Assembly: GCA_900323505.1 (NCBI GenBank)
Contig: OOIN01000042.1
Coordinates: 186,001 to 250,000, forward strand
Origin: Ustilago trichophora
Taxonomy: Eukaryota > Basidiomycota > Ustilaginomycetes > Ustilaginales > Ustilaginaceae
Reading direction: 5' to 3'
DNA length: 64,000 nt
Shown: positions 62,924 to 64,000 of the stretch, piece after piece
Layout: every line of letters begins with the position of its first letter
Numbering within the stretch: the stretch's first letter is position 1
The notes under the pieces: model-generated
What the model saw: only the letters and a program-made list of their open reading frames with translations
What the model was told of the DNA's origin: nothing
Databases searched by the model: none
Made by a program: the position numbers and the translations under genes

Positions 62924-63263
62924 ACAGGCATGAGCTCCTGGGGCCACGTTGGTTTGGCAATATGAGCAGCAATGCAAATGTCGGAAGGCGCCGAGCAAGG
63001 AGAGCTGGATGGATGTGAAGGTCAGGAAGGAGGAGGAAAAGGCTGAGTTGCGCGATTGAAATACCTTCAGCCCTGAACGCGCTGCGCTAGGACCACCCAA
63101 TTTTTCGAGCTGGTACAGACACTGCGAAAGTGCCTGCAGTGTCTGCCGCAATTGGTGCTGACTCAGCTGATGGCGTTAGAGACCTGTTGACTTTTGAGAT
63201 GGTGGTGGAAGGCACGATGGCGAGCAAAAGTCGTAACGTTGAGTCAGTGTGGGCCTTATTTCG
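62924..63263. other. Region between SEC31 and the right-edge gene
   Basis: 340 nt. On the minus strand the SEC31 frame stays open to about 63151 without an ATG, with a possible acceptor CCAG near 62933. No sequence resembling the Sec31 N-terminus was seen. It may be the divergent promoter of the plus-strand gene. Confidence 0.5.
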
Positions 63264-64000
63264 ATGAAATCCAAGCCTTTCATGAACTTACCGCGCTTCG
63301 ATGCTGTGCAAACTGATCAAACGAGCCATCCGAAGTGCTCGAGGCCATTGAGACTGTCCATCCGCCACTTTGTTCGAGCGCTGTGGGCAACCTTGAGACC
63401 GAGTGTGCTGAGCAGAGGGCCAATCCATCCGCTCTGCCTGCTGTCGAAGCAACCACCATCAGCAATCGATGCCAAGTCGTTGATCAACATGCCATTGGCA
63501 AGAAACCGAACCAGGCCACAACGAGGGAGAGGAGAGAGTATCGGCGATGGTGCAGAGTCTTCTTCCAAACGACGCAAGAATGATGGCATCCATTCGCCAA
63601 GTAGCTCGTCGTTGAGCTCCATAGGGGAGACAGAAGCAAATGCTTGGCATTCCGAGTCCGAAGACGAACCAGAGTCACTAGAGAGCGTGACACAGTTACC
63701 TTCGAGGGTCGATGCTGGCCAGCATAGCAATCCTGTTGTTGTCAATGCCAATCAATCAGCCGAAAGCAGTCAAAGCGAGATTTGTGGATATCAAGATGGC
63801 GTCGACAGCAGAGAAGGGGAGCAAGCTTTGCGTCAGCAACTGCGCGGTGTAAAGGAACAGGTCAATCGACTGATGGAGAGGCTCGCCAACAGCCAGGCCG
63901 AGCAGCACGCCATTGTGCAGACGCTCCACTGGCAAGATGCCATCATCAAAAGCATGGACGCAACCGGAGAGAGCACAGTCCCTGGCAACAAGCCTCCGTT
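63264..64000 (+). CDS. Unidentified protein with NLS-like and coiled-coil segments, 3' partial
   Basis: A frame from ATG 63264 (alternative ATG 63282) stays open for about 245 codons to the window edge, after an in-frame stop at 63240. The first 90 residues are basic with several Trp/Leu. Residues 90-160 are low complexity, with S-S-S-K-R-R-K (NLS-like) and a Ser-rich then Glu/Ser-rich acidic stretch. Residues about 190-230 (E-Q-A-L-R-Q-Q-L-R-G-V-K-E-Q-V-N-R-L) form heptads typical of a coiled coil. No known family was recognised. A competing minus-strand frame (63317-63751) overlaps it, but the plus frame is longer and its composition is more protein-like. The start and any introns are uncertain. 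Confidence 0.5.
   Translation, partial: MKSKPFMNLPRFDAVQTDQTSHPKCSRPLRLSIRHFVRALWATLRPSVLSRGPIHPLCLLSKQPPSAIDAKSLINMPLARNRTRPQRGRGESIGDGAESSSKRRKNDGIHSPSSSSLSSIGETEANAWHSESEDEPESLESVTQLPSRVDAGQHSNPVVVNANQSAESSQSEICGYQDGVDSREGEQALRQQLRGVKEQVNRLMERLANSQAEQHAIVQTLHWQDAIIKSMDATGESTVPGNKPP

Overview
The window looks like nuclear DNA of a basidiomycete smut or a related anamorphic yeast (Ustilaginomycotina). The reasons are large, mostly intron-free genes with a few short GT-AG introns, long pyrimidine-rich leaders, an ACU-type alkali-cation P-ATPase (a family described from Ustilago maydis), a non-reducing polyketide synthase, and C-ending codons in genes expected to be highly expressed. No bacterial, plasmid, phage or complete transposon genes were seen. 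The species assignment is inference.

Layout. 0-10 kb: the 3' end of a mitoribosomal SOD-like protein, then a large non-reducing PKS (minus strand, two exons) divergent from an FSH-type serine hydrolase. The PKS shows no acyl-carrier domain and no canonical SAT cysteine motif. 12-19 kb: a TVP38/DedA-type Golgi membrane protein, then one gene that fuses MYG1 (a DHH-like exonuclease family) in frame to the urease GTPase UreG, then an ACAD10/11-type APH kinase. 20-28 kb: a class 3 aldehyde dehydrogenase and a large MATH/BTB-like protein. 28-41 kb: a lysophosphatidate acyltransferase, a short kinesin, a histidine acid phosphatase, a MoaB/CinA-like protein, an Hsp104 disaggregase and a three-exon DOMON-cytochrome b561.

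41-48 kb is a long gene-poor stretch leading to the ACU ATPase (48.3-51.5 kb). A membrane-anchored GH79 glycosidase follows (52.6-54.9 kb), then another gene-poor stretch (55-60.5 kb). That stretch ends in a structured repeat: six 38-bp units with palindromic cores plus inverted A/T-rich arms. The repeat lies where the 3' half of a SEC31 gene should be; only the WD40 and mid-solenoid part of SEC31 is present. The right edge carries the start of an unidentified coiled-coil protein on the plus strand.

Most genes are housekeeping or metabolic and look independent of each other. The one plausible functional pair is the PKS with its divergent hydrolase. The most unusual items are the ACP-less PKS, the MYG1-UreG fusion with alternative N-termini, the SEC31 fragment beside the palindromic repeat, and a dispersed ACTGTA/TACAGT palindromic motif seen only between genes.
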